Below, in pieces: positions 32,328-47,300 of a stretch of 64,000 bases of DNA. Made by a program: the position numbers and the translations under genes. The stretch's first letter is position 1. Each line of letters starts with the position of its first letter. Under the pieces are notes generated by a model, which was given only the letters and a program-made list of their open reading frames with translations, was not told the origin of the DNA and made no database searches. This DNA is from G963674835 sp963674835 (GTDB lineage: Bacteria; Planctomycetota; Planctomycetia; Pirellulales; Thermoguttaceae). The stretch spans positions 558,001 to 622,000 of the forward strand of contig CAXXKC010000001.1 of the NCBI GenBank assembly GCA_963674835.2, in the 5' to 3' direction.

Positions 32328-35300
32328 ATGGGGGTCTGGGACTCGCTGCATCGCATCGCGGGTAAGCGCGCCAAGCGTACTCGTGGTTCATCTGGGTCGA
32401 AAGCCAACCTGGGCCTGAGACGGCGCTCCACGCCTTTGAGGAACCGGGATCTGCGAGTGGAGCAGTTCGAAGATCGACTGTTCCTGAGCATCACTCAACC
32501 TACAAGCGAGGACACGCCGGTCAACGACGGCTTCACCGCGTTGGACGAATACGTCCAGACTGCGGATTCGTCGTTCAGCTACACACTCAGCGCTACCTAC
32601 ACAGGCACTGGCTACAAGGACTATGTCTACGACCTGGTATCGCAGACATGGAATCCCGAAGGAATGGTCACTACCGGCGACGGAGAGTGGCACCACTGGC
32701 TGCATGTCGTCGTGCCCGACAGCCTCGATACGAGCATCGAGACTGCGCTGCTGTTCGTTGACGGCGGAAGCTTCAATACCTCGTCGAGCAGTATCCGCGA
32801 GGAAGTTGTGGCGTTCGCCTTGAGCACGAACTCGATATGTGTTGATCTGCGCATGGTTCCCAACCAGGCCCTGCAGTTCTCTGACGAATTGTACGACCAT
32901 ACTGAAGATGAGATCGTTGCCTATACCTTCGACAAGTACCTGGAAACGTACGAGACCTCGGTTGAAACCGCGGAGTCTTGGGTGGCCTACCTGCCCATGG
33001 TCAACAGCGCTGTGCGGGCCATGGATGCCGTGCAGGCCCTCGTGCCCGAGTTGACCGACAGCGCGGCTCAGATCAACGACTTCGTCGTCAGTGGCGCCTC
33101 CAAACGCGGTTGGACGACGGAATTGACCACTGCGGTGGATCCGGAAGGGCGCGTCAAGGCGATGATCCCGCTGGTGGCCGACCTTCTCAACCTGCAGAAG
33201 CAGATGGAGTATCAGGCCAATTTCTATGCCGGCGTCTCCGATCACTACGAGGACGACGGCGATGGCGACCGCTATTCGGTGGAGTTGCACGATTACCTGT
33301 CCTACACCGACGCTGCCGGAAACGCGTTCGGTGGAGAGACCGTCATCGAGCGGATGTCTACACCCATCGGTGAAGAGCTGCTGCAAATCGTCGATCCGTT
33401 CGCATATCGCGACCGGGATAATATGGACATCCCGAAGTACTTCATCTTCGGAACGGGCGATCAGTTCTTCGTGCCGGGTTCCGCCGAGTACTACATCGAC
33501 GCACTCCAGCTTGAGGATGTCGACGGTGGAGGCTCAACTTATCTGTCTTACGTACCCAATGTCGGCCACAGCCTCACCAGCACTCGGAATCCGAATCAAG
33601 CCGTCGAGAGTATCACCGACTTCTATGCGGCTGTTCTCGCTGGCGACACCCTGCCCACCTACGATTGGACTATTGAGAATGATGGGAACAGCATTATCTT
33701 GACGACGCCGGACACTCCGACCGCGGTCCGCCTCTGGCAGGCCACCAATCCTGATGAAGTGGACTTTCGTCTGTACGACTCCGGCGATCCGGTGTGGTAC
33801 AGTTCGGTTCTCGCAGAAGACCTCAGCGACGGTGGACCCGAACATCAGTACGTGGCCGAAATGGCCACACCGGTGACCGGTGCGACTGCCTTCATGATCG
33901 AGGTTGAGTACGTCGTCAACGGCAAGGTTCTCACGTTCAGCAGTTCAGTGAGCGTCGTCTCGGCCGATCCTATCACTCCGGAACTCGTCTCGGTCACCGC
34001 AGATTCGGGCGACACGCTTGAAGAGGGAGGGGTGTACTTCGTGGCTCCGCAGGAGTTGCTCTTGCAGTTCAATGAAGAGCAGCAGATCGACGCCAACACG
34101 CTCAGTGCCATTCAGGTCTATCGCGCCGGAGGCGATGGCATATTCGGCAACGGCAACGACGTCGAAGTCACGTTGGGTTACATCGGGGTGGGCGACTATG
34201 CCAACGAAGTGGTCCTCCGCTTTGCGGAGAGCCTGCCCGACGACCTATACCAATTGAGAATCATCGGTTCTGGCGACGACGCCCTGACGAACGTTGAGGG
34301 AAAAGCCTTCCAAGACGGCGAAGACTTGGCGTATAGCTTCGAGTTGGACCTCGGGGCCCAGGTCACAGCGGTCGTGCCTCAACCGATCAGCCGGGACGCT
34401 TCCACCGGCGAACTATCGCAAGCCCGCGACGTGATCGAGGTCTACTTCAACGACGACGATCTCAGTCGCGCGGCCGCCGAGAATACCAGCTTCTACCAAC
34501 TCATCTTCACCAACGACACGGAGACGACCACCGACGACGTGGCGTACACGCCCGTTTCGGCCGTGTACGATTCGGACGCCGATATGGTGACGCTCACCTT
34601 CGATTCGGACTTGTCCGCCTACGGCACCGGCGCATTCCGGTTGCGCGTGGGAAGCGAATACCAGGACATTACGACCACCCAGGTGTCCCTCGTGGGAGAT
34701 GCGGGGTCGGCATTTTTCCTGGCCGCCTCGCTGGGCACCCTGGGGTCGACTGCGGAGAGCAAAGTTGCCTCCGGCAGCATCAAGAATCAGGGCGACGAGG
34801 TCTACACCCTCGATTATCCCGGGGCCCGTGACGAACTCGGCCACCGCGATCTGCCTGGTTTCCTGAGCGTCGAAGCGCACGGTGTGAGTCCTGATTCGTC
34901 GGAGGGCATCGCGGTCGGATACTACTACTTCCCGGAGATCTATGCGTATCGCGACGGCGAGCCGCTCTACAACATGATCACCGAGGCTCAGAAGGAGCTT
35001 ACCCGCCAGATCTTCGCTTTGTACAGCTATTATCTCGGAGTCCAGTTCGTCGAAACGGCGAACGCGGGTATCTCCATCGTGACTGGCGACCTGTGGGCTG
35101 CCGGGTTTGAGTCGGGACCCGGTGGGGTCGGAGGCGTTGGCGGCGGTGGCGGCATCATCATCGACGAGGCCGATGATTGGGGAACTTGCGAGTTCGGAGG
35201 TTCATGGTTCCGCTGTGCCACGCACGAGATCGGCCATGCCTTGGGCTACGGGCACACGTACGATCTTCCTTCCGGGACGATCATGGGTAGCAGTGAGGAC

Positions 35301-38300
35301 GCCGACAACACCTCGGCAAATACGGAAGCGATCTTCCCCGGCGATTACGACATCCTGCACGGCGAGTACATGTACATCCCGGAGAGTGTGGATGTCGACC
35401 TTTATCGGTTCACTGTTACGGAAGCCGGCACGCTCACGGCCGAGACGTTGGCGGAACGTCTGGGGAACTCGAGCCTCTTGGACAGCGTGCTGACTCTCTA
35501 CAAGATCGACGACACGGATCCGACCGATTACGAAATCGTTGCCCGCAACGACGACTATTTCAGCGAGGACTCCTATCTGGAGATCTACCTGGAGCCGGGG
35601 ACGTATTACATCGGCGTTTCGGCGAGTGGGAATGAGGAGTACGATCCGAACATCGTCTGCACGGGGTTTGGTGGAGTTACCGAAGGCGCCTATGAGTTGC
35701 GCGTGACGTTCATTCCGCAGAGCGTCAACGTGGACGACGCTTCGACCTATCGCGGCAGTGCCAGCGAACAACTCGTCGATGCCGAGCGGGGGGTTCTCCT
35801 GGACGGCGACGCGGATGGTGTGCCGGGCGGGACGTACAACTACTGGTTCAACGTTGCGACCGAGGCCGACACGATCTATGTCGACAAGACGGCCACGGGC
35901 ACAGCCGATGGGACGCTGGCGAATCCGTATACGGAGATCGATGTTGCCTTGGCGGCCGCGGAACCGGGCGATGTGGTAAGGATTGTGGGCAACCATGTCG
36001 AAAACGATGACGTGGATGACGCCGGCACGCTGTTGGACAACGTTCCTTACCACATCGGCCTTGACCGGTACGGCAAGGTGCTTGAGGACGGCAGACAGAT
36101 GGAAGTCCCCCAAGGGGTCACCGTCATGATCGACGCTGGCGCCATCATCAAGCTCGGCAAGGCGAACATTGATGTGGGCAGCCTGACGATGGGGGTCGAC
36201 CATAGCGGCGGGTCGCTGCAGGTTTTGGGGACTCCCGACCGCTTGGTCTACTTCACTTCCTACTACAACGACGATCTCGGCGGCAGCACCAACACGGACG
36301 GTTTTCGTTTGGTGAACGAGGGGGATTGGGGCGGATTGGTCTTCCACAACGACGTCGACTACGACGAGGCTCGGGAGGTCTTGGAGACTGAGGGTATCTT
36401 CCTCGACTATATCAATCACGCCGACATCAGCTACGGCGGCGGCGTGGTGAACGTCTACGGGGTGAACAGCACCTACACTCCGATCTACCTCATCGAATCG
36501 CGGCCGACGATCACCTACAACCGCATCCACGACAATGCCGAAGCGGCCATCTCCGCTGATCCCAACAGCTTCGAGGAGAGCTTCTACGAGGGATGGCTCA
36601 GCACGGGTGATTTGTATACGTCGGACTACCGCCGGGTCGGACCGGAAATCAGCGGCAATAAGGTCGTCGACAACTCGATCAACGGTCTGCTGATTCGGAT
36701 CACTACGAAGGCTGGTGGAACGATCAGTGAGATGGAGGTGGCGGGCCGTTTTGACGACACCGACATCACCCACGTCCTGGTGGATACCCTCTACATCAAC
36801 GGAACGCCCGGTGGGCCGATCCGGGAGGGCAGTACCTACACGGCGCGGCTCGACGCTCGACTGGTAGTCGATCCCGGCGTGGTCGTCAAGCTGAATAACG
36901 CGCGGATCGAAATCGAGATGGGCGCCCAACTCATTGCCGAAGGGCGCGTTGTGAGTGACGAGACGCCGGGGGCAAGAGTCGTTTTCACCTCGCTCCTAGA
37001 CGATCGTTATGGAGCCGGCGGTACCTTTGAGACCCAGGAGTCCGCCACGGAGTCTGCTGCCCCCCGCGACTGGAGCGGATTGATGTTCGCGGCGACCTCG
37101 ACGGGCAGCATCGACCGCGCGGTGATCGCCTATGCCGGTGGATCGTCGGCCATTGAAGGCGACTTCGCCAGTTTTGATCCGGTGGAGATACGGCAGGCGG
37201 AGGTTCGCGTGGCGAATACCCGCTTTGAGAATAACGGGGCTGGCCAAGCCGACGGTGACCGCAACGGGCGAGGCACGATCGTGCCGGCGACGATCTTCGT
37301 GCGCGGTGCTCAGCCGGTCCTGGTCAACAACGAGTTCGTGGTTGACCAACACTTCCTTTCCGACAACAGCTACGGGTTGTCGAACATACCGATCATCAGC
37401 ATCGACTGCAATTCGTTGAAGGCGACACTCGTCTCCGATTGGGGACGCTCCACGGGGGCGCTCATGGCCTTCGACGAGTATCGAGGCAACTATGGGCCGT
37501 TGGTCCGCAGCAATCGCATGTCGACCGGTGGCATCAATGGCATGGAGGTCCGTGGCGGCACAATGACCACGGAATCTGTCTGGGACGACACCGATATCGT
37601 CCACGTGCTTCGCAGCGAAATCATCGTGTACAACTACCATACCGGTGGCGGTGTACGCCTGCTGAGCAGCACGACCGAGAGCCTGGTCGTGAAACTCAGG
37701 GGTTCGGCGGCCGGTTTCACGGCGGCCGGCCGGCCGATGGAAGTCGATGATCGAATCGGGGGTGCGGTCCAGATCATCGGAACGGTCGATTACCCGGTCG
37801 TCTTGACCTCGCTGGCCGACGATACGGTCGGCGCCGGCTACGACCTCGACGGAGTACCGCTGACCGACACCAACGGCGATGGCGGTGCGACTTCTCCGAC
37901 TACAGGAGACTGGCGGAGTATTCAGTTCGAGGAATACAGCAACGATCGCAACGTGGCGGTTGTCATCGAGCAGGAGGCGGCCACGGGTATCGAGGATGGC
38001 GTCAACGACACGCCGGGCCAGTCGCAGTACCTCGGCGCTCTGGCCGAATCCGAACTCGACGGGGACGAGACGCTCCGGATGGGATTCGACATCTACGGGA
38101 CCATCGGGTACGACGATTCCGACGACGTCGATGTGTATGGCTTCGAGGCCACCGCGGGAACAGAGATTTGGCTGGACATCGACAAGACCACGTACGCTCT
38201 CGATACGGTCATCGAACTGGTCGACAGCGCTGGGCGCGTTCTGGCCCGCTCCGACAACTCGATCGCCGAGGCGAGAGCGGTCACGGATACTCTGACGGGA

Positions 38301-41300
38301 GTATCCTCGCTCCTGTATATGGCCAGCCCCGTGACGGTCGTCCGGGTCCTGGACGAAGACCCGTGGCTGCGCTCCGAGTTCAGCAACGGTTCGGTGGGAT
38401 ACGACATGTACACCACGAATCCGCTCGATGCCGGCATGCGGCTCGTACTTCCCGGAGCGACGGGCACTACGTTCACCTATCACGTGCGAGTGCTCAGCAA
38501 CTCGGGGAGTACGGGCTCGTACGAACTGCAGGTTCGCCTGGGCGAGGAGCAAGAAGTAGCTGGCTCCAGCGTTCAGTATGCCGACGTGCGCTATGCGACC
38601 AATGGCATCGAAGTGCTCGGGCTGCCCGGCAACTCGCCGCTTCTTGGTGAAACGGCCGAAGTCGAGGACTTGGGTAGCCAAGGCGAAAATGACTCGATGG
38701 CGAACGCGCAGGCCGTTGGAAACTTGTTGGCCAGCGATTCCGCCGCGATCTCTTGGAGGGGCTACCTGACCAGCTATACCGATGTCGACTGGTACAAGAT
38801 GACCGTCGACATCCAGGGAGTTCAGGCGATCGCCGGCGTAAACGCCGGAGGACGGGTATGGGCCACGATCTTCGATCTCGACTACACCGACGGCATGGCG
38901 CACGCCGATCTGGCCCTCTGGGTCTTCAACTCGAAGGGCGAACTAGTCCTCGCCGGCACGAACTCGAATGTCGTTGACGATCAGGACAGCCCGATCGGCG
39001 GCGCCAGTCTGGAAGACCTGTCGGCCGGATCGGAAGGGCCGCTGGATCCGTTCATCGGGTCCGTCTACCTGCAAGAAGGCGACGGGGAAACATACTACAT
39101 TGCAGTCACTTCGGCTCTGGCGGTGCCCAGTGCGCTCAATCCCCTTACAAATCCCGAAACTCGCCTGGAACCTATCGATTCGATCACCCGCATCGCCGAG
39201 GACCACGTGGAGACGGCATATCCCGCGTCTGACGGCTCAACCTACCCGTCGCCGGTCTCCTCCTCGTTGAGCCTCAATCTTGCTGCGGAAGCGTTCACGC
39301 TGGCGGACGTCACCACGTATCTCATGACAACCAACGACCTCTATTCGCTCAACACGTATACGGGTTCGACGATCGATCTCACCGGCTCCGGCATCATGCC
39401 CGACTTCACTCAAGGGATTGCCATGCGCAACGACGGCCGTCTGTACGCCGTTGTAAAGGACCTCAGCGGAACCCTCAGCTACCGCCGAATCGACACGGAA
39501 GATGTGACCCAGTCGGTGACCAGCACTACCATCGATATTACGGCCTACGGGCTGGATCCCACGGATCCGACAGTTTTGGTCGAGAAGCCGGGCGCCCTGA
39601 ACATTACTGCCATGGCGCATGGCTACGACAACGACTACCGCCACGTGTATATCCTCGGGTCCGTCAGTGGGAGTCTTGTGACCCCGCACAGCACAAGCCT
39701 TCTCTATGTGTTGAATTCCGATGGCACTCCGATCCAAGAAGAGGATGCCAGCGGCGCACGAGTTCCCACGGACATTGTTCCATTGGGGGAACTGCTGACA
39801 CCTGCGGCCGACGGCGGCATCATAACGGGTATCGCCTTCCACGGCACGACGATGTATGCGGTGAGCAGCAAAGGCTACCTCTACTACGTCGTCGGTTTGC
39901 AAGACTACGCAGAAGATGGTGGTTCCGGAGAGTTCTCCGCCAACGATGATACCCCGCCCGGCGTCAACAACGATGATTCGTTGCGACTCGTTCGTATTGC
40001 ATATATTGGGAATATCGAATTCACCAGCCTCTCCCTCGGACCGCAAAGCGTGGAAGACGGCGCGTACGCCGATATGTTCTTCGCCACGGACCTCTCGGGA
40101 CGAGTCTATGCCTTCGATAACAACGGGGCACTGCAGCCGATCTTTACCGGTGGCGCCACGAGTGTCGATACGGGAGTCAGCGGTCTTGCGGGCATCACCT
40201 TCACCACAGCCGACTACAACCTCTGGCACATCACCAAGACGCGCAGCACGGATGCCGGCCACGGTATCAACACGACGGAAGATTACTCGCGGCCCAACGT
40301 AGTGGACGATGAAAAGGCCGACTACCCGAAGATCGGCTACCAGAGTTGGTATTTCGGCTTGGACGATCCGCGGGAGGCCGGTCAGACCCTCGATGGGCCG
40401 GTTCTTTCCGACGCAGGGCAGAGCAACTTCTACAACAACCTGAGGGACTATTACGACAACAGCGATGCCGACGCGGAGTTTTTCGGCACCTATGATATTC
40501 CCAACGGCGCCTACGGAAGGCTGACCACCAGCACCTTCAGCTTGGCCAACTACGAAGGCGCGGACGAGCCAATGCTCTACTTCAGCTACTATGCGGAAAC
40601 CCAGGGGGGCGACGACTACGATGGCTTCCGCGTGTATATCTCCTCCGGCGGCGGAAGTGAGGTGTTGCTGGCCACCAATATCGACTGGGTAGCCGACGAG
40701 GACGAACTTGCCGCACCGGGTAATCTCGACAACTATCTCCAGCGCATTTACGACAACGGAGATGCTGCGGCCAATGCGTGGCGGCAGGTGCGGATCAATC
40801 TGAGCGATTGGGCCGGCCAAAGCGACCTGAAACTGACCTTCGAGTTCGTCACCCGCGGTTCCAACGACCTCAGCGACCTGGCAGGCGCGAAGAACAACAG
40901 CTACGAAGGCGTCTACATCGACGACATTATTATCGGTTTTGCGGAGCGCGGCGAAATGGTTACCGGCGCTCCTGCTTCAACGACCAGCTTTACCTTCACC
41001 GCCCCGCCCACTCCAGACCAGGGCGATCAGATGGCAACCATCGGGAGCTATCAACTGGAGGTTCGTCGCGGCGCCGATTACGGCTCGTACGGGGGGCCGC
41101 CCAAGAGTGAGTCCCCGGTGCTTCGCATCACGCGGACGTTCGACACCAATGACCGGTTGGCCGAAGAATTCACGCTCATCGCGTCCAGTGGCAGCAGCCT
41201 TGTCAGTGGAAGCACATTCGAGCTTTCCGACGGCATCAATGCGGAGACCTTCATCCTGTTGGATATCGCCGTCGGGGGAAGCGCCGGAAGCTACACGCCC

Positions 41301-44300
41301 ATCTACTACCGTACGACCTGGTCCGCCACGCAGATCGCCGATGCGATTACCGATGCCGTCAACGGCCAGAGCCACATCGATGTGACCGCGGCGCAGTCGG
41401 CCAACCGGGTCGACTTGTTCGGAGCCACCGGCGGCACGAGCGCCGCCGGCGTCACCTGCAAGATGTGGGGCGTGGACAGTTCGATCGGGTACGACCTTGG
41501 CGACAGCAACACGGAGCGTGCGATAGGGCAGGTGATCATTGCGAACAACCGCATCAGTTACAGTTCGGGCTATGGGATCGTGGTCGCTCCCAGCGAGCGC
41601 GATGCGGACGGTTCCAATACGCCTCACCCCGGTTCGGGACGCGCGATCGCGGATGAAAACGACTTGGTCGGCGGCATTTCGATCATCAACAACGTCATCT
41701 ACTACAACCTGACAGGTGGCATCCGCATTAGCGGCGAGGAGAACGAGGTGGGGCAGCCCACCGGAGCCATTCCGTACGTCCGAGTTATCAACAACACGAT
41801 CTCCGGCACAGGGCAAGCTACCCATGCGGCGATTCCAACGATCACGTATGCTGAGCCCGGCGACGAAATCATGGAGCCCAACGACGACGAGTCGTCGACG
41901 ATACAAGATCTCGGCTTCACCTTCGAGTTCTACGGCGGGAACTTCACCCAGTTCTACGTCAACAACAACGGCAATATCACGTTCACCCGAGCCTACTACG
42001 ATTACACTCCGCAAGGATTCCCGGTAAGTGTGCCCATGGTCGCGGCCTTTTGGGCCGACGTGGACACGCGCGCCGACGGCGGGGAGGTGCGGCTTGCGTG
42101 GGGTACCAGCGAGCGCGGAAATGCATTTATCCAGGTCGACTGGATCGATGTCGGCTACTTTTACGAGCACTCGGACAAGACGAATACCTTCCGTCTGTAC
42201 ATCGAGGACGATCCGAACGGCGACATCGTCGTGTTCGACTACATCGATATGCAATGGACCACTGGGGATGTCGAGAGTAGTGGTGGTTTCGGTGGGAGTG
42301 GTGCCCAGATCGGCTTCAACGCCGGTGACAGCCTGCACTACGTGAACGCCGGACGGCCCAATAGCGAGAGTGAAGTGACGGCCCTCAATGGCACCCGAAT
42401 GGCTTGGCGGATCGATCCTACGACCGGCATACCCTCCAGCGACGGAGACAGCATCGGTATTCTCGTAGAGAACAATGCCAGTCCGACGCTGTTGAACAAC
42501 ATTGTTGCCAATTGCGACCAAGGCATCTCAGTCGATCGTACTTCGACATCGACGGTGTTGAACGGGAACGTCTACCGTAACAACACGCACAACGTCGTGG
42601 GAACGACGATGGGCAGCGACGATTTGGCCTTGTCGCTGGACGACCCCCTCTTCGTTGACGAGGCTTCCGGCAATTTCTACCTCGCTCCCGGATCACCGGC
42701 TATCGACAGCGCGATCGGGTCGTTGGAGGAGCGAGTGGGCTATTACAACGAGATCCTCGAGCCGATCGGCATCTCTCCCTCGCCGATCCTTGCTCCCGAT
42801 CTGGATATCTACGGCCTCGTGCGCCAGGATGATCCCGACACCGGCAATACGGGCACGGGTACGTATGCCTTCGCCGACCGAGGAGCCATCGAACGGGCCG
42901 ATTTCGAGCAGCCGACGGCGTCGTTGCTCACGCCACTGGACGGCTCCAGCATAGATCAAGATCCGGACGCCTATGAGGTCACGCTGGTCGGGCAGAGTCC
43001 CACACAGTTTGCCATCCAGTTGAACGACGCCAGCGGTGTGGGCATCGACGATGCGTCGGTCACCTCCGCCGCCGTGAAGATCTATCGAAACGACATGCTG
43101 CTGACTGCCGGCGTGGATTACTTCTTCCGCTACGACGCGGTCAACGACGTCATCTATCTCGTTCCGAGCGCGGCATTCTGGAAGGAAGGATACGAGTACG
43201 CGGTTGTTCTCGACAATGAGTCGATCCGCGATTGGGCGGCCAATTTCCTGGAACCCAATCATACCGACGGAAAGACCTACTTCACCATCGGTCTGTCCGC
43301 ACTCGATTTCGGCGATGCGCCGGACGATCCCGACCTGATCGGCGATTTCCCTTCACTGATCGAGAGCGACGGCGCGCGGCACATCATTCAGCGCGGCTAC
43401 TACTTGGGCAGCGGCGTCAGTGGAGAAAAGGAGGCATTGGTCAGCAGCACGGCCACGGGGGATCAACTCGACGATGGGATCAGCTTTGCTACGGATCTTC
43501 TGACCGGTTCGACGATGACGGTTACCGTAACGGCCGCCGGCGACACGCTGTTCAGCGATGACGGCGTCGACTACATCGGTTATCTGAACGCTTGGATCGA
43601 CTTCAACGGCGACGGGACTTGGTCCGACGACGAACACCTCTTCGGCGGAACCGGCGTGGCCATCATGGCCGGGACGAACGAGCTCACGTTTGCCGTTCCG
43701 GACGGTCTGACGGCGCAGCAGGTGATGGCCCGCTTCCGGCTCAGCAGCGAGGAAGTCCTCGGCGTTACCGGCCAGGCCCCGGATGGTGAGGTGGAAGACT
43801 ATCAGTTGACTGTCGTCGAGTACCTGGAAGATTTCGGCGATGCTCCCAGCGGGTACGATACGACCGGAGCCAATGCCGCCAGCCACGCCATTCGCGACAC
43901 CGGCCCATATCTTGGTGTTACAGCCCCTGATGACGAACGAGACGGCCAGCCGGGCAGTACGGCAACTCGGGACGACAATACCGGCGTGGACGACGAAGAC
44001 GGTGTGGACTTCACTGCCTACGATGGCGTTTTCAGCCAGGGCCGCGAGGTCGCCATCGCGGTGACAGTCGGCCGCGCAGACGGCTATCTTAGCGTCTGGA
44101 TCGACTTCAACGGCGACGGCGACTGGGGCGATGCAGATGAGCATGTGACGCTCACGACCGATGGGCAGACGGGCACTTCGATCCTGCTGGCTCCCGGCGT
44201 CCACGAAGTGACCTTCACCGTGCCCGAAGACGCGGTCACTGGGGACACCTATGCACGTTTCCGCGTGAGCACTGCCGGGACGCCGTCGTACGATGGGTTT

Positions 44301-47300
44301 GCCGACGACGGTGAGGTGGAGGACTACGTGCTGACCATCATCGATACGCCGTACGATTTCGGCGACGCCCCTTCCGCCTACGGAACGCTCCTGGCGGACG
44401 ATGGTGCTCGGCATGTCTACGACCCGAGCATGTACCTGGGCACGCACCTGGATTACGAGGCCGATGGACAGGCCAACAGCACCGCGACCGGCGACAACAT
44501 CACGGGCAAGTACGACGATGAAGACGGAGTATTCAACAGCGACGGCACGACGCTCCTGGGGACATCGGACCTGTTGGCCGATCACACCATCACGATCGTG
44601 GTCTATGCCTCGGCGGATGGGGGCTACCTGAACGGCTGGCTCGATTTCAACGGCGACCGCGATTGGGCCGATGACGGGGAGCACTTAACGCTTACCGCCA
44701 ACGGCGTAACGGATCTTGCAGTGCCGCTTGTGAGTGGCGCCAACCTGGTGACGTTTACCTTGCCCGGCGAGCTCAGCACAGTCACCACGTTCGCTCGCTT
44801 CCGTTTCAGCAGCGAACAGGATTTGGATGCCACGGGCGAGGCCATCGACGGTGAAGTCGAGGATTACCAGGTCAGGGTGGTTACCGGCGAAGGCGTCATC
44901 AGCGGATACAAGTTCAACGATCTCGACGCCGACGGAGTTTGGGATACGGAGACGGAAACGGGATTGGCCAACCAGGACGTGACCTTGGTCAGCAGCAGCG
45001 GCACGACGATCACCGTTCAGACCGACAGCTCCGGCTACTACGAATTCGCGGGTCTTTTCGGCGATACATACTCCGTTTCCACGCCTGCCGAGGAAGGCTG
45101 GACTCACACCTTGCCATCCGGCGGATCGTACGCAGTCACGATCAACTCGACAGACACTATCGACCTCGACTTCGGCGACTACAAGATGGCACACGTCACC
45201 ATCACCCAGGGCACGGTGCTCGAAGGCAATAGCGGCACGACTGAAGCGCATATCACGCTTCATCTTACCGAGTCGTTCGGTGCTCCCGTGACCGTCTACT
45301 ACTCGACAGCGGACGGAACCGCCACGATCGCCAATAACGATTACGTGTCCGTCTCCGATGGATCGTTCACCTTCATGCCGCAGGAAACGCCCATTGGCGT
45401 CTGGTCTACGCCGACCACCATCGCCAACAACAAGGCCAACGACTACGACTACAGCGTCTACGGCGACTACATCGTCTGGGAGAATGGCGGCGGGATCGTC
45501 TTCCTCTACGACGACAGCACCGGCCTGACGACCACGTTAACGGTCGCCGGAAGCGACGATCGTTATCCCGTCGTCCACGGTACGCACGTTGTCTACGAGT
45601 CCAAGCCGGCCGACGAGTCCGACTACGAAATCTACCTCTACGATATCATCAGCCACACGCGCACCCGCCTCACCGACAACGCCGTCGACGATCTCGATCC
45701 GCAGCTTTCCGATTCGCACGTGGTCTGGTCTTCCGCCGGAACCTCGGGCGGTGAAATCTACCTGTACAATCTGTCTACGCCCGGGCTTCCCGTCAATGCG
45801 GCCGTCAATATCTCCAACAATTCCCTCAACGACTTCCTGCCCAAGATTGCCGGCTCGCGCGTCGTCTGGACGACCTACGACGGCAGCGACAACGAAATCT
45901 GGTACTACGACGGCACCAAGCACCAGCTCAGCAACAACAGCCGAAATGACGCCAATCCCGTCATCAGCGACCTCGGCCTCGTTTGGGAGATGTACGACGG
46001 GCACGATCTGGAGTTGATGGCCTACGCCTTCGGCACCTCGTCCCCCGTCCAACTGACCAACAACACCACCAATGACCAGCACGCCGCCATCTCCGGAACC
46101 CGCCTGGTTTGGGAAGGCTCCGACGGCAGCGATTCCGAGATCTTCTCGTACGATCTCGCCACGAGCACGTCGATCGAGAACATCTCCAACAACACCACCA
46201 TCGACGAGCGGCCGCAACTGCTCGGCAATCGCCTCGTATGGCATAGCTACAACGGCAGCAACTGGGAGGTCTACTACAAGGAGATCGGCTCGCTCACCCC
46301 CGTGACGAACATCTCCAACAGCACCGCCTATGATTGGTACCCGCAAATCTCCGAGTCCTTCGTGGCTTGGCGGGCCTATCAGAATGGCACTTACGAAATC
46401 ATCCTCTCCAAGCAGGCCGAACCGGAAGTCACCGCCGAGATCGTCTTCACCATCAATGGCGATACCTCGGCGGAGAGCGACGAGTATTTCATCGTCAACG
46501 TCACCGGTGCGTCCTCCCCGACGCAACTGCTCGACGACTCCGGCAATGTCCAATCCCAAATCCAGACCCGGGTCGGCATCCTCAACGACGACGGCAGCAT
46601 GGACTTCGGTGATGCACCGGCACCCTATCCCACGCTCTTGGCCGACAACGGTGCCCGCCACCTGAACTCGGGTGGCTACTACCTCGGTGCCTCCGTCGAC
46701 GTCGAAGCCAACGGCAAGCCCAGCGCCACCGCGACCGGCGACGACTACTCCACCAGTGACGATGAAGATGGCGTCACCTTCAACACGACGCTCACCCCCG
46801 GTGTTGTCGCCCAGGTTTCTGTCGTTGCCTCCAAGCCCGGCGTCCTCAATGCGTGGCTCGACTTCAACGGCGACGGCGATTGGAACGACCTCGGCGAGCA
46901 GATCTTCGTCGATCGCACCCTGACCCAGGGCACGAACCTCCTCACGTTCAGCGTTCCTTTCGGCATCGATCCCGTCAGCACCTTCGCCCGGTTCCGCTTC
47001 TCTCAGAGTGCCGGCTTGTCCTACACGGGTACGGCTGCGACCGGCGAAGTCGAAGACTACCAGGTCTCCATCGTGGCCGATCCCAACCTCGTGGGGCGCG
47101 CCCTCACGATCAATGGCACGACCGGCGATGACCAGTTCGAGTTCACCGCAGGCAGCGTATACCGCGTCGTGGTCAACGGGACCACCTATCTCTATCCGGC
47201 CACAGCAATCGATACCGTGCAGATCAACGGACTCGGCGGCAACGATACTGCCGTTCTTCATGGATCCGCCGGAACCGAGAACGTCCGCATATGGGCTGGC

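Noticed and set aside
35202..38903. Long minus-strand open frames opposite the giant gene
   Set aside because: Val/Asp/Arg-rich composition is what antisense of this codon usage gives; no ribosome sites or family motifs, and the plus strand carries clear domains.
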